Shown here: one piece after another, positions 18,244-26,603 of the stretch
How the letters are laid out: every line of letters begins with the position of its first letter
How positions within the stretch are numbered: the stretch's first letter is position 1
From: Henriciella pelagia
Lineage (GTDB): Bacteria > Pseudomonadota > Alphaproteobacteria > Caulobacterales > Hyphomonadaceae
Assembly (NCBI RefSeq): GCF_002088945.1
Contig: NZ_NCSU01000015.1
Location: 124,001-188,000, forward strand
DNA length: 64,000 nt
Reading direction: 5' to 3'
The notes under the pieces: model-generated
Databases searched by the model: none
The model's input: the letters and a program-made list of their open reading frames with translations, nothing else
What the model was told of the DNA's origin: nothing
Position numbers and translations under genes: made by a program

Positions 18244-19995
18244 ATGGCGGATCCCGCAAGCACACCCGTAGATGCGCTGATTCCGGCGATGACCCTGCTC
18301 GCTGCAGGCGGGGCGGCTGCGCTTGTGTGCAAGGCGCTGCGTCTCTCTCCCATTGTCGGCTATCTCGCTGTTGGAATTCTCATCGGCCCGGATGCTTTCC
18401 ATCTCATCCAGGAAAGTTCGACCACGCACCTTCTCGCCGAACTTGGCGTGGTGTTTCTGCTGTTCGATATCGGGCTGCATGTTTCGCTCCGTGAGCTGAG
18501 GGAGAGCGGTCGTGACCTGATGGGGCTGGCGCCATCGCATCTCGTCCTGACCAGTTTTCCCTTCACGATTGCCCTGATGCTGTTCGGCCTGGATTGGCCC
18601 GTCGCGCTGGCTCTCGGCCTGTCCTTTGGACTGTCATCAACGGCCGTGGTCTCGCGCGTCATGTCTGAACGCGGGCTCGGTTCCTGCCCGCTGGGACGCT
18701 CATCGACCCATGTCCTGATCTTCCAGGACATTGTGGCGATCTTCCTGCTCATTTTTGCAACCTCGATCAGCTCTGGCGGCGACGCCAGCGCGCTGGCGCT
18801 GACGCTGGCACGCGCGGCCGGGCTCGCCGTACTCGCTTTCATTGTTGCCTTCGCCGCCGGTCATTTCCTGATGGGCCCGGTGTTCAGGAGCCTTGCCCAG
18901 ACACGCAACCAGGAAGCCTTTACCGCTGTCACACTGCTGCTGGTGCTTGGCGCGGCGTCCGCCACCGCACAGCTCGGCCTGTCGCTGACGCTTGGCGCGT
19001 TCCTGGCCGGCCTTGCGGTGTCCGGCACTTCATTCCGCCACCAGATCCAGATGGAGACCGGGCCGTTCCGCGGCCTGCTCCTGTCCTTCTTCTTCATGTC
19101 GGTCGGCCTGTCGGTAGACCTTGATGTCCTCGCCAGCCAGTGGCCATTGGTGATCGCGATTGCGCTCTCCATCCTGCTGATCAAGACCGTCTTCGGCTTT
19201 GCTGCCGCACGTCTCAACAAGTGGAGCAATCCCGGCAGCGTCCAGCTGACCTTCCTGCTGGCGCAGGGGTCTGAATTCACGCTGGTCGTCCTGTCGATCC
19301 TGACCTCCGTGACCGGAATGGTTCCGCCTTTTGTTGCAACCATCTCCGTGGCCGCGGTGGCGCTGTCTCTCGCCGTCGCGCCTTTCTGGGCTGCCGGCGG
19401 AATGAAACTGTCGCGCAAGGTCGCCAGCCTTTTTGCCGGGCAGACGCGGCCGGACAATGAGATCACGCCGATTTCGCCGGACCGGCCTGTCATCATATTT
19501 GGCATGACGCCATCAGGCCGCCTTACCGCCGATGCCCTGTCAGACCATGATATTCCTCATGTCTGCCTCGATGCTGAACCTGACCGCTTCGTGTCAGCCA
19601 TCGCGGACGGCTACACGGTTTCGTTTGGAAATGCGGCCAATCTCAGACTGGTCGAGGCGATCGCTGGCCCAAATCCCCGTGCTGTCGTGATCGGGGCCCC
19701 ACGCTATGACGTCTCGCGCGACCTCACACCCGCAGCGCAGCGCGAATTTCCCAACACGCCGCGCTTTGTCGCCGTCGACAATGAAGCGGACCGCCAGCGC
19801 TTTTCAGACCTTGGCATGCGCGCCTGGCTGTCCATGGGCAAGCCGGTCGGGATCGAGATGGCGGCTGACGTTTTAAGGCAGTTGGGGATCGAGGAGAAGC
19901 AGGTGGCCGAGTGGGTCTCGCGCGAAGCGGACCGGTTCGACGTGAAAGAGCCGATGCCCGAAACCAGCGAAACGCTTGAAACCGAAGCGGCCTGA
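18244..19995 (+). CDS. CPA2-family monovalent cation/proton antiporter (KefB-like)
   Basis: A 583-residue protein with about twelve membrane helices in residues 10-390, including the Na/H-exchanger core FGLSSTAVVSR and LIFQDIVAIFLL. A C-terminal RCK/TrkA-N-type domain runs from about 410 to 540. This is the architecture of KefB/KefC glutathione-gated K+ efflux systems and related antiporters. The nucleotide loop of the RCK domain is degenerate: GMTPSG at 420-425 replaces the usual GxGxxG, so NAD or nucleotide gating may be lost. GAGGAGG precedes the ATG. Ion specificity is not determinable here. Confidence 0.88.
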   Translation: MADPASTPVDALIPAMTLLAAGGAAALVCKALRLSPIVGYLAVGILIGPDAFHLIQESSTTHLLAELGVVFLLFDIGLHVSLRELRESGRDLMGLAPSHLVLTSFPFTIALMLFGLDWPVALALGLSFGLSSTAVVSRVMSERGLGSCPLGRSSTHVLIFQDIVAIFLLIFATSISSGGDASALALTLARAAGLAVLAFIVAFAAGHFLMGPVFRSLAQTRNQEAFTAVTLLLVLGAASATAQLGLSLTLGAFLAGLAVSGTSFRHQIQMETGPFRGLLLSFFFMSVGLSVDLDVLASQWPLVIAIALSILLIKTVFGFAAARLNKWSNPGSVQLTFLLAQGSEFTLVVLSILTSVTGMVPPFVATISVAAVALSLAVAPFWAAGGMKLSRKVASLFAGQTRPDNEITPISPDRPVIIFGMTPSGRLTADALSDHDIPHVCLDAEPDRFVSAIADGYTVSFGNAANLRLVEAIAGPNPRAVVIGAPRYDVSRDLTPAAQREFPNTPRFVAVDNEADRQRFSDLGMRAWLSMGKPVGIEMAADVLRQLGIEEKQVAEWVSREADRFDVKEPMPETSETLETEAA

Positions 19996-20015
19996 ATTCG
20001 TAAAGCCCGAAGACG

Positions 20016-20046
20016 AAAAAAGACCGGACGCCAGAAGCGCCCGGTC
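20016..20046 (-). terminator. Terminator downstream of gcrA
   Basis: Read on the minus strand, GACCGGGCGC and GCGTCCGGTC form a 10-bp stem with one mismatch and a 5-base loop, followed by TTTTTT (20016-20021). It lies about 33 bases after the gcrA stop. It also sits just downstream of the convergent antiporter gene, but the T-run orientation favours gcrA. Confidence 0.85.
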
Positions 20047-20078
20047 CAACTCGGTTATTGCCAACCTAACAAATTGGG

Positions 20079-20600
20079 CTAGCCGGCAATTCTCCGGGGT
20101 TCGCTGTCACTGGCATTCTTTCGGTCGCGCTTGCGCTGTGGCTGGAAGGCGACCTTGGCGTGTTCGGCGCAATATGGCCCGCAATCGGACTTGCGGCCGC
20201 AAAACGCAAACTTCGGATCGGCCGGGTCGCCGATGGGCCATTTACACATGGAGTCGCGAAGCGTGAGAATTGTCGCTGCCTCACCGTCGGCTACGGGAGC
20301 CGGCTGGAGTGCCGAAGCAATGGCATGCTGCTCGGAGCGGCGGATGCGCGTCTCTTCCGGCGACTTGATGGGGGCTGGCACCGATCCATCCGGGCTGAGC
20401 CTTGGCTTTGGCCGGGCCAGGCGCGGTGGACGCTTCACTGGGCGAGACGGCGTGGCGCGGCCCGACAGACCGAGCCGGTGAACCTTGCCGATCACGGCAT
20501 TGCGGGTCACTCCGCCCAGTTGTTTCGCAATCTGGCTGGCTGAATGACCTTCAGCCCAGAGTTTCTTCAGAACTTCGACGCGTTCTTCCGTCCAAGACAT
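20079..20600 (-). CDS. gcrA: GcrA cell-cycle regulator
   Basis: GcrA (173 aa) is the alphaproteobacterial factor that binds sigma70 and activates promoters carrying CcrM-methylated GANTC sites. The N-terminal DNA-binding domain MSWTEERVEVLKKLWAEG and VTRNAVIGKVHRLGLSGRA are nearly invariant in the family. A basic, proline-rich linker follows. The C-terminal sigma-binding part includes SMCKWPIGDP and a cysteine-rich FCGRKSDCGPYCAEHA. I start at ATG 20600, because AGGAGG lies seven bases upstream; an in-frame extension to 20624 has no support. Its presence implies a CtrA/GcrA/CcrM-type cell cycle. Confidence 0.96.
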   Translation of the reverse strand: MSWTEERVEVLKKLWAEGHSASQIAKQLGGVTRNAVIGKVHRLGLSGRATPSRPVKRPPRLARPKPRLSPDGSVPAPIKSPEETRIRRSEQHAIASALQPAPVADGEAATILTLRDSMCKWPIGDPADPKFAFCGRKSDCGPYCAEHAKVAFQPQRKRDRKNASDSEPRRIAG

Positions 20601-20827
20601 GGATAGCCTCCTGGCGCTTTGCACCCCTAGATGTTGTAGCAGCTAAAATCAGCCGCCCCCGTTAACACCTAGATATCGTATCAAGAGCGAAACGAAACAC
20701 AATATGCTGAGATCGGTTCTCCACAACCTTTCAACATATAGTGTCAGCTGTGGACAGATTGGAAAAATACGAGCAGATTCGCGGTTTGCCTATCGTCATC
20801 CGCACTGTTCATACCTAAATAGCCGCG

Positions 20828-21667
20828 ATGACCGATCAGACCTCTGCCGTTTCCCGCCCTCTTCCGAAACCGCCGCGCGCATATGGTGCCGTCAACTGGA
20901 TAGGCCTCTGGACACTCTATAAGCGGGAAGTCGGCCGGTTCCTGAAAGTCTGGATGCAGACCCTGTTCGCGCCGGTCATTACCACCCTCCTTTTCATGAC
21001 TGTGTTCAAGCTCGCCTTCGGTAATCGCGGCACGCTGACCGGAGACTTTGAAGGCCTCGACTATAACAGCTTCCTCGCGCCGGGCCTGGTCGTGATGTCG
21101 ATGTTGCAGAACGCCTTCCAGAACACCTCCTCATCGCTCACCATCTCGAAGGTCCAGGGTAGCCAGGTCGACTTCCTGATGCCGCCGCTTTCGCCCGTGG
21201 AGCTGACGCTCGGCTTCATATTCGGTGCTGTGACGCGCGGCCTCATGGTGGGCGTCATCGGCGCGCTTGCCATTCACTTCAGCGGCCTTGCAGACCTCAG
21301 CATCGTCAATATCTGGCCAGTTGTCTGGTTCAGCCTTATGGCCACGATCTTCCTGGCCGCACTCGGCGCAGTCGGCGGGATCTGGGCTGACAAGTTCGAC
21401 CATCTCGCCGCCGTGACCAATTTCGTGATCGTCCCGCTCACCTTCCTGTCCGGCACATTCTATGACATCAAGGTGCTGGTTGAGCCTTTCCAGACGGCGG
21501 CCCATTTCGACCCGATCTTCTATCTCATCGACGGGTTCCGTGCTGGTTTTATCGGTGTGTCAAACTCAGACCTGATGACCGGAATGGTAGCGTCCGGGGT
21601 CTTCACTTTCCTGGCATGCGTCTGGGTCTGGTGGCTGTTCAGGATCGGCTACAAGCTGAAAGCCTGA
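20828..21667 (+). CDS. ABC-2 type transporter permease
   Basis: A 279-residue membrane protein of the ABC-2 family (YadH-like). After a hydrophilic start it has about six helices and the typical NSFLAPGLVVMSML and VIVPLTFLSGTFYDI segments. Such permeases need a dedicated ABC ATPase to export a drug, polysaccharide or lipid. None is adjacent: the next gene is an ABC-F protein, which has no membrane role. The partner is therefore encoded elsewhere or is absent. The substrate is unknown. It starts 227 bases from the divergent gcrA. Confidence 0.88.
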   Translation: MTDQTSAVSRPLPKPPRAYGAVNWIGLWTLYKREVGRFLKVWMQTLFAPVITTLLFMTVFKLAFGNRGTLTGDFEGLDYNSFLAPGLVVMSMLQNAFQNTSSSLTISKVQGSQVDFLMPPLSPVELTLGFIFGAVTRGLMVGVIGALAIHFSGLADLSIVNIWPVVWFSLMATIFLAALGAVGGIWADKFDHLAAVTNFVIVPLTFLSGTFYDIKVLVEPFQTAAHFDPIFYLIDGFRAGFIGVSNSDLMTGMVASGVFTFLACVWVWWLFRIGYKLKA

Positions 21668-21713
21668 TTTCTCCGGCTTGACGAGACCCTCCCCTCGGCA
21701 CACCAGAAGCGCC

Positions 21714-23534
21714 ATGGCTGACCTTCCAATCCTTCGCCTTGCCGATGTCGAGCTGACCTTTGGCGGCACACCGATCTTTACGGGCGTCACATTTACCCTC
21801 GCCAAGGGCGAGCGCGCTGCACTTGTCGGGCGCAACGGTGCCGGAAAATCAACCCTGATGAAGCTTGTCACCGGTCGCCATGAGCCGGATGCGGGTGAGC
21901 TCTGGCTTCAGCCTAGAACTGACGTTGCCGTCGTCGAACAGGAACCTGACGTCAGCGCCTTTGAAACCGTGCTTGATTACGCGAGCGATGGCAGTGACGA
22001 GACCTGGATGGCTGAAGCCGAACTCGGCCTTTTCGGCATCGATCCGACGGCCAGCCCGGCCACGTTGTCGGGAGGTCAGATACGCCGCGCGGCCCTGGCG
22101 AGGGCATTCGCGAAAGATCCCGATATCCTGCTCCTGGACGAGCCAACCAACCATCTCGACGTCCCGATGATCGAGACGCTGGAAGATCGCCTGAAATCCT
22201 TCCCCGGTGCCGTGCTGCTCGTCAGCCACGATAGGCGTTTCCTCGAAAATGTGACCACCACAACGCTCTGGCTGCGTCAGGGCAAGGTCTGGAAGTCGCC
22301 GCGAGGTTATGCGGAATTTGACGACTGGGCAGCTGGGATCGAGGCGGAGGAAGAAAAACAGCTGCAGCGCATGAAGACCCACCTGAAGGAGGAGCAACAC
22401 TGGCTCGCCCGCGGCGTCACCGCCCGCCGCAAACGCAATATGGGACGTCTCGCGCGACTGCACGACCTGCGGGCGCAACACGCCAAACAGAAGTCCCTCA
22501 TCAATGAAGCCAAGTCGACTGCTGGCCTGTCTGCCGAAAGCGGCGACAGTCAGAGCCGCAAGGTGCTCGAAGCTTTCAGCATCTCGAAAGCCTTCGGGGA
22601 CCTCGTCATCGCCGATGATCTGTCACTGCGTATCCTGCGCGGCGATCGTATCGGCATCGTCGGCCCGAACGGTGTCGGCAAGACCACCCTGCTCAAGATC
22701 CTGCTGGGCGAACTCGAGCCTGACAAAGGCTCGGTCAAACTCTCGCAGGCACTTACCGTCACCTATCTCGACCAGACCCGGGAAACCCTCAAGCCGACGG
22801 ATACGCTCTGGGAAGCGCTCGCGCCGGCTGGCGGCGACGCGATCATGGTGCAAGGCAAGTCCAAGCATGTCGCAGCCTATGCCAAGGACTTCCTGTTCTC
22901 GCCTGAACAGCTACGTCAGCCCGTGTCGGCCCTGTCCGGCGGCGAACGCAATCGGCTCACGCTCGCCATTGCGCTCGCCAAACCGGCCGATGTGCTCGTG
23001 CTGGACGAGCCGACCAATGATCTCGACATGCAGACTCTCGACCTGCTTGAGGAAATGCTCAGCGAATTTGACGGCACGCTGATCCTTGTCAGCCATGACC
23101 GTGCCTTCCTTGATGCGATTGTGACGTCGTGTCTTGTTCCGCTCGGCCGCGGCAAATGGGTTGAGACGGCAGGCGGATGGAGCGACGCGGCAGAGCAGGT
23201 CCCGTCGCTGACAAGCCAGCGCGCCGGGAAGACCGTCACCTCCACCAAGACCAAGCCAGCGAGCACGCCCGACCGCGCAGCCCGCAGGGACGCCAAACTC
23301 TCCTTCAAGGACCAGCACCGGCTGAAGGAAGTCGAGCAGGCAATGCCCCGGCTTGAAAAGGAAATCGCAAAGCTCGAGGCTGATCTCGCCGATCCCGATC
23401 TTTATGGATCGGATCCGGACCGGTTTCAGACGATTTCCGGCCGCCTTGAAAACGCCAGGAAAGAGCTGGAGCAAGCCGAAGAAGCCTGGCTCGAAATCGA
23501 GGCCCTGAAGGAAAGCCTCGCCAGCAACAACTAA
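21714..23534 (+). CDS. ABC-F family ATPase (Uup-like)
   Basis: A 606-residue soluble protein with two ABC ATPase domains and no membrane segment. Domain 1 has GRNGAGKST, LSGGQ and LLLDEPTNHLD; domain 2 has GPNGVGKTT, LSGGE and VLDEPTNDLD. A charged coiled-coil C-terminal domain (about 530-606) marks the Uup subgroup. ABC-F proteins act on ribosomes or on branched DNA rather than in transport, and Uup affects precise transposon excision in E. coli. I start at ATG 21714 (MADLPILRL), since the family begins close to the first strand; an extension to 21678 is unsupported. Confidence 0.9.
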   Translation: MADLPILRLADVELTFGGTPIFTGVTFTLAKGERAALVGRNGAGKSTLMKLVTGRHEPDAGELWLQPRTDVAVVEQEPDVSAFETVLDYASDGSDETWMAEAELGLFGIDPTASPATLSGGQIRRAALARAFAKDPDILLLDEPTNHLDVPMIETLEDRLKSFPGAVLLVSHDRRFLENVTTTTLWLRQGKVWKSPRGYAEFDDWAAGIEAEEEKQLQRMKTHLKEEQHWLARGVTARRKRNMGRLARLHDLRAQHAKQKSLINEAKSTAGLSAESGDSQSRKVLEAFSISKAFGDLVIADDLSLRILRGDRIGIVGPNGVGKTTLLKILLGELEPDKGSVKLSQALTVTYLDQTRETLKPTDTLWEALAPAGGDAIMVQGKSKHVAAYAKDFLFSPEQLRQPVSALSGGERNRLTLAIALAKPADVLVLDEPTNDLDMQTLDLLEEMLSEFDGTLILVSHDRAFLDAIVTSCLVPLGRGKWVETAGGWSDAAEQVPSLTSQRAGKTVTSTKTKPASTPDRAARRDAKLSFKDQHRLKEVEQAMPRLEKEIAKLEADLADPDLYGSDPDRFQTISGRLENARKELEQAEEAWLEIEALKESLASNN

Positions 23535-23598
23535 GCCTAAGATTGTCTTAAAGGCTTTGCGCAATACAGGGGCGCAGTGTTTCTTGAAGGATGCCGGC

Positions 23599-24669
23599 AT
23601 GATGCTGCGTTCAATCGCTTTTGCCACGCTTCTGATCGCGCCCCCATGGGCTGCCTTTGCGCAGCAGAACTCCTCGATTGCAGCCGGCTCCGACGGCCAT
23701 GAGCAGCTGACGACCTATGCCTCACAACGCGGCTCAACTGCGGCCGTGTGCGAAGCGACTTGCATGCGAGATGCAAAGTGCACTGGCTGGGCGCTGACGC
23801 TGCCAACCTTCCGCGTCGGTCCACGCTGCGAGCTGAAGCAGGCCGAGGTTTACCGGGCCGCCTCACAGCCGCCCCGGCAAGAACGCATCCTGTCGGACAT
23901 CCCTGCTCGCCCGAAGGTACAGCAACCGGCACCGCCGCCCGCCAGCATCCGGCAGGTGCAACCTGCTGCGGTCGGGCCGGAAACGCAGAACCCTCAGCCC
24001 GCTAGCGCAGAGACCGCGACGCAGATCATCGAAGCGAACCGGCAGTCCGACCGGCCGCGTCAAACAGATCCGGGACGAAGCCAGCAAATCGTCGAGTCGA
24101 CCTTGCGCGGCACGACGCCTACATCATCCTCCGCTGCGCCGGTTCGTGTCCCTGTACCAACACCACAGCCTGTGCAGCGCACGCGAACAGTCGTCACCAC
24201 GCCGCCGCGAACTGTTACCACGGCGCGGGCCCTGGCGCCGAAGACTGCCTCGCCCGCCACCCCCCCGAACGCAGCGCCCGCACCGCCGCCGCTGATCGCA
24301 CGGCCAAGTGCGGCTGCAACAAGATCTGCGACCACGTCGCCCGCAGAGCCGCCCTTCCCTGTCAGCCCTGTCCCGCCGGCCAGCGACGTAAGGCCGCCTC
24401 GTGCAGGGCCCGAAGCTGCGCCAGCTGCACTCGATGAAAAGCAACCGCTTCCAGCGCGGACGAGTGCTGCGTCACGCCAGCCGCTTCCGTCACTGGGCGC
24501 AGATGACCGCCCGCCCCTGCCACGCCGCAGACTGAACGATGGCCAGGCCTATTCGGTGCAGAAAATGGAAATCCTGCCCGGCGACCTCGAAGCGACCGCG
24601 GGGTATCTTGAAACGCTGCCGGATCAAGACGAAGCCGAGGTTTCCGGCGAAACAGGATCTGAAAACTAG
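23599..24669 (+). CDS. Exported PAN/apple-like protein with long proline-rich tail
   Basis: A 356-residue protein with a signal peptide (MMLRSIAFATLLIAPPWAAFA, then QQN). A Cys-containing module of about 60 residues follows: CEATCMRDAKCTGWAL ... RCELKQ, which resembles a PAN/apple domain. From about residue 100 to the end it is low-complexity, rich in Pro, Ala, Thr and Arg. PAN domains bind proteins or sugars, so a periplasmic or envelope scaffold is plausible but unproven. Its stop overlaps the bolA stop on the other strand as CTAG. Start at 23599; the next ATG is one codon later. Confidence 0.7.
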   Translation: MMLRSIAFATLLIAPPWAAFAQQNSSIAAGSDGHEQLTTYASQRGSTAAVCEATCMRDAKCTGWALTLPTFRVGPRCELKQAEVYRAASQPPRQERILSDIPARPKVQQPAPPPASIRQVQPAAVGPETQNPQPASAETATQIIEANRQSDRPRQTDPGRSQQIVESTLRGTTPTSSSAAPVRVPVPTPQPVQRTRTVVTTPPRTVTTARALAPKTASPATPPNAAPAPPPLIARPSAAATRSATTSPAEPPFPVSPVPPASDVRPPRAGPEAAPAALDEKQPLPARTSAASRQPLPSLGADDRPPLPRRRLNDGQAYSVQKMEILPGDLEATAGYLETLPDQDEAEVSGETGSEN

Positions 24670-24899
24670 GACGGCGCGCGTGTCTTGAGGGCAAGGGCAT
24701 GCAATTCGCCGCCCATTTTTCCTTTAAGCGCGGCGTAGACCATCTGGTGCTGCCTGACGCGCGAAACACCCGCAAATTGCGGCGATACGATTTCTGCCTG
24801 CCAGTGATCATTGTCGCCTGCGAGGTCCGTCAGAATGATGTCCGCTTCCGGGAAAGCGTCCTTCAGGTGGTTTTCAAGCGTCTCGCGGTCCATGGCCAT
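24666..24899 (-). CDS. BolA/IbaG family protein
   Basis: A 77-residue BolA-family protein: MAMDRETLENHLKDAFP, then GDNDHWQAEIVSPQFAGVSRV with the conserved histidine, and HQMVYAALKGKMGGELHAL. BolA proteins bind monothiol glutaredoxins and help handle Fe-S clusters; some also affect shape and envelope genes. AAGGAG upstream supports the ATG at 24899; an extension to 24974 would run almost to the divergent peptidase start. It resembles the short IbaG/YrbA type more than E. coli BolA. No grxD neighbour is present. Confidence 0.9.
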   Translation of the reverse strand: MAMDRETLENHLKDAFPEADIILTDLAGDNDHWQAEIVSPQFAGVSRVRQHQMVYAALKGKMGGELHALALKTRAPS

Positions 24900-24977
24900 G
24901 GCGACAGTCTCCTTTTGCTGGCACATGGCGCGCAACGCGCCTAGGGTCAAGGTGAAGCCCCGATCTGGAGACATTGA

Positions 24978-25958
24978 ATGAAATACATTTTGTCGGCGGT
25001 GGCGCTCAGTCTGGCCGCATGTTCCAGTGCGTCGGTGCAGCCCCCCGCCTCTTCAAGGGTCAGCCCCCAGATCGCTTACAAGGCACAATTCCATGATCAG
25101 GAACGGGCCTTGGCCGCCCTGAAGATGTTATCATCCGACGACTTTGCAGGCCGCAAGACCGGCACCGAAGGCAATCGCAAGGCGATGGAATGGATCGAAA
25201 GCCAACTGCGCGATCGCGCTGTCATGCCGGCGACGAAGGAAGGGTACCGGGCCCCTTTTACGGCCCCGAATTTCCGGTCACCGGACGAGATCATCGAAGG
25301 CATCAATCTCGTTGCTGCGATTTCAGGCACGAAAAATCCCAAGACAGCCATCATAATGTCCGCCCATTATGACCATCTCGGCGCAGATGACGGCATCTAT
25401 AATGGTGCCGATGACAATGCATCGGGCGTCTCTGCCTTGCTTGAAGCCATCTCCTGGTTTCAGGCCAATCCGCCAAAGAATACGATCCTCTTCGCCTTCT
25501 TCGATGCTGAAGAACAGGGAATCGTCGGGTCGGCCTCCATGGTCGACCAGTTCAGCACGACCGAAAAAGAGAATATCGCGATCAACCTCAACCTCGACAT
25601 GGTGTCACGCGCTGACAAGAGTGAGCTCTATGCAATCGGCGGTTATCATTTCCCGGAGCTAATCCCCCTGATCAAGGACATCGCATCGCGAGCACCACTG
25701 AAACTGTTGCGCGGACACGAAACGCCGGATCTCGGTCCAGACGACTGGTCATTTGCATCCGACCACGCCCCATTCCTCAGGTCTGGCATACGAATTCTGT
25801 ATCTCGGCGTCGAGGATCACGCGGACTATCACAAGCCCAGTGACGAGTTCGACAAAGTTGAGCCCGACGCTTTCGCTCGCTCAGTCGATACAATCATGCT
25901 GACGGCAGAGGCCCTCGACGACTGGGTCGCCGGGCTGGAAACCTCTCCGACGGACTAG
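24978..25958 (+). CDS. M28 family metallopeptidase lipoprotein
   Basis: A 326-residue lipoprotein (MKYILSAVALSLAAC, lipobox LAAC, cysteine 15) with an M28 zinc aminopeptidase fold. The co-catalytic zinc ligands are in SAHYDHLGADDG, NGADDNASGVSALLE and FDAEEQG, and a late histidine is in SDHAPFLRSG. It probably trims peptides in the periplasm while attached to a membrane. It is divergent from bolA, with 78 bases between starts. The exact substrate is unknown. Confidence 0.9.
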   Translation: MKYILSAVALSLAACSSASVQPPASSRVSPQIAYKAQFHDQERALAALKMLSSDDFAGRKTGTEGNRKAMEWIESQLRDRAVMPATKEGYRAPFTAPNFRSPDEIIEGINLVAAISGTKNPKTAIIMSAHYDHLGADDGIYNGADDNASGVSALLEAISWFQANPPKNTILFAFFDAEEQGIVGSASMVDQFSTTEKENIAINLNLDMVSRADKSELYAIGGYHFPELIPLIKDIASRAPLKLLRGHETPDLGPDDWSFASDHAPFLRSGIRILYLGVEDHADYHKPSDEFDKVEPDAFARSVDTIMLTAEALDDWVAGLETSPTD

Positions 25959-26049
25959 GCCTTCAGCACCGCATCCAGAAACCTTCTGGAAAGGAAATCG
26001 TAACTATTCGGAAACCATATTCAGGCCGCGAAAAGCGAAAGGCCTGCAA

Positions 26050-26550
26050 ATGGTTCGTGCTCTCAGATCTTTCTTCTTCGGGCGCTGGCTGCGCGTTCAG
26101 GGCGGGGACGTATCGCTGCTCCCATTGATCCTGCTCGTCATCGCCGCGCTCGCCATCTCCTACTGGAACAAGGCCCGCGAGCCGTCCGATTTTCTCGGCC
26201 CGGTCTTTTTCTCGACCTGCAACGGTGACGTTCGCCTCAACTGCGTCGTCGATGGCGATACGATCTGGGCCCATGGCGACAAGGTGCGTCTTGCAGATAT
26301 TGATGCCCCGGAAGTTTTCTCTCCGGACTGTCCGTCCGAAAGGGAACTTGGACACAAGGCAACGCTTCGCCTCGCAGCGCTGCTCAATCAGGGGCAGGTC
26401 GAACTGCGCACATCCGGCTCGCGCGACCGTGACAAGTATGGTCGCCTGTTACGCGTTGCGGTCGTCGATGGACGCTCCGTTGGCCAGACACTGATCGCCG
26501 AGGGCCTCGCCCATCGATGGGGCAATCATCAGCAGGGCTGGTGCTCTTGA
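26050..26550 (+). CDS. Membrane-anchored thermonuclease-family protein
   Basis: A 166-residue protein with one N-terminal membrane helix (about residues 22-38) and a staphylococcal-nuclease (SNase) domain. Key features are VDGDTIW, VRLADIDAPE with the first catalytic arginine, and DRDKYGRLLR with the second active-site arginine, plus a conserved LIAEGLAHRW. Such anchored nucleases are common in alphaproteobacteria, with the domain most likely periplasmic. Extra cysteines (NCVVDG, PDCPSE, GWCS) suggest disulphides. Its start is 91 bases after the M28 gene. Confidence 0.87.
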   Translation: MVRALRSFFFGRWLRVQGGDVSLLPLILLVIAALAISYWNKAREPSDFLGPVFFSTCNGDVRLNCVVDGDTIWAHGDKVRLADIDAPEVFSPDCPSERELGHKATLRLAALLNQGQVELRTSGSRDRDKYGRLLRVAVVDGRSVGQTLIAEGLAHRWGNHQQGWCS

Positions 26551-26556
26551 GAAGAA

Positions 26557-26588
26557 GCCCCGGACCGACAATCCGGGGCCTCCTGTTC
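26557..26588. terminator. Stem-loop between convergent nuclease and M2 peptidase genes
   Basis: GCCCCGGA (26557-26564) pairs with TCCGGGGC (26572-26579) across 7 bases. The flanks are only moderately T-rich on either strand (CTCCTGTT in one direction, CTTCTTCTC in the other), so it may serve both genes. It begins 7 bases after the nuclease stop. Confidence 0.65.
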
Positions 26589-26603
26589 GGATGAGTTGGC
26601 TTG

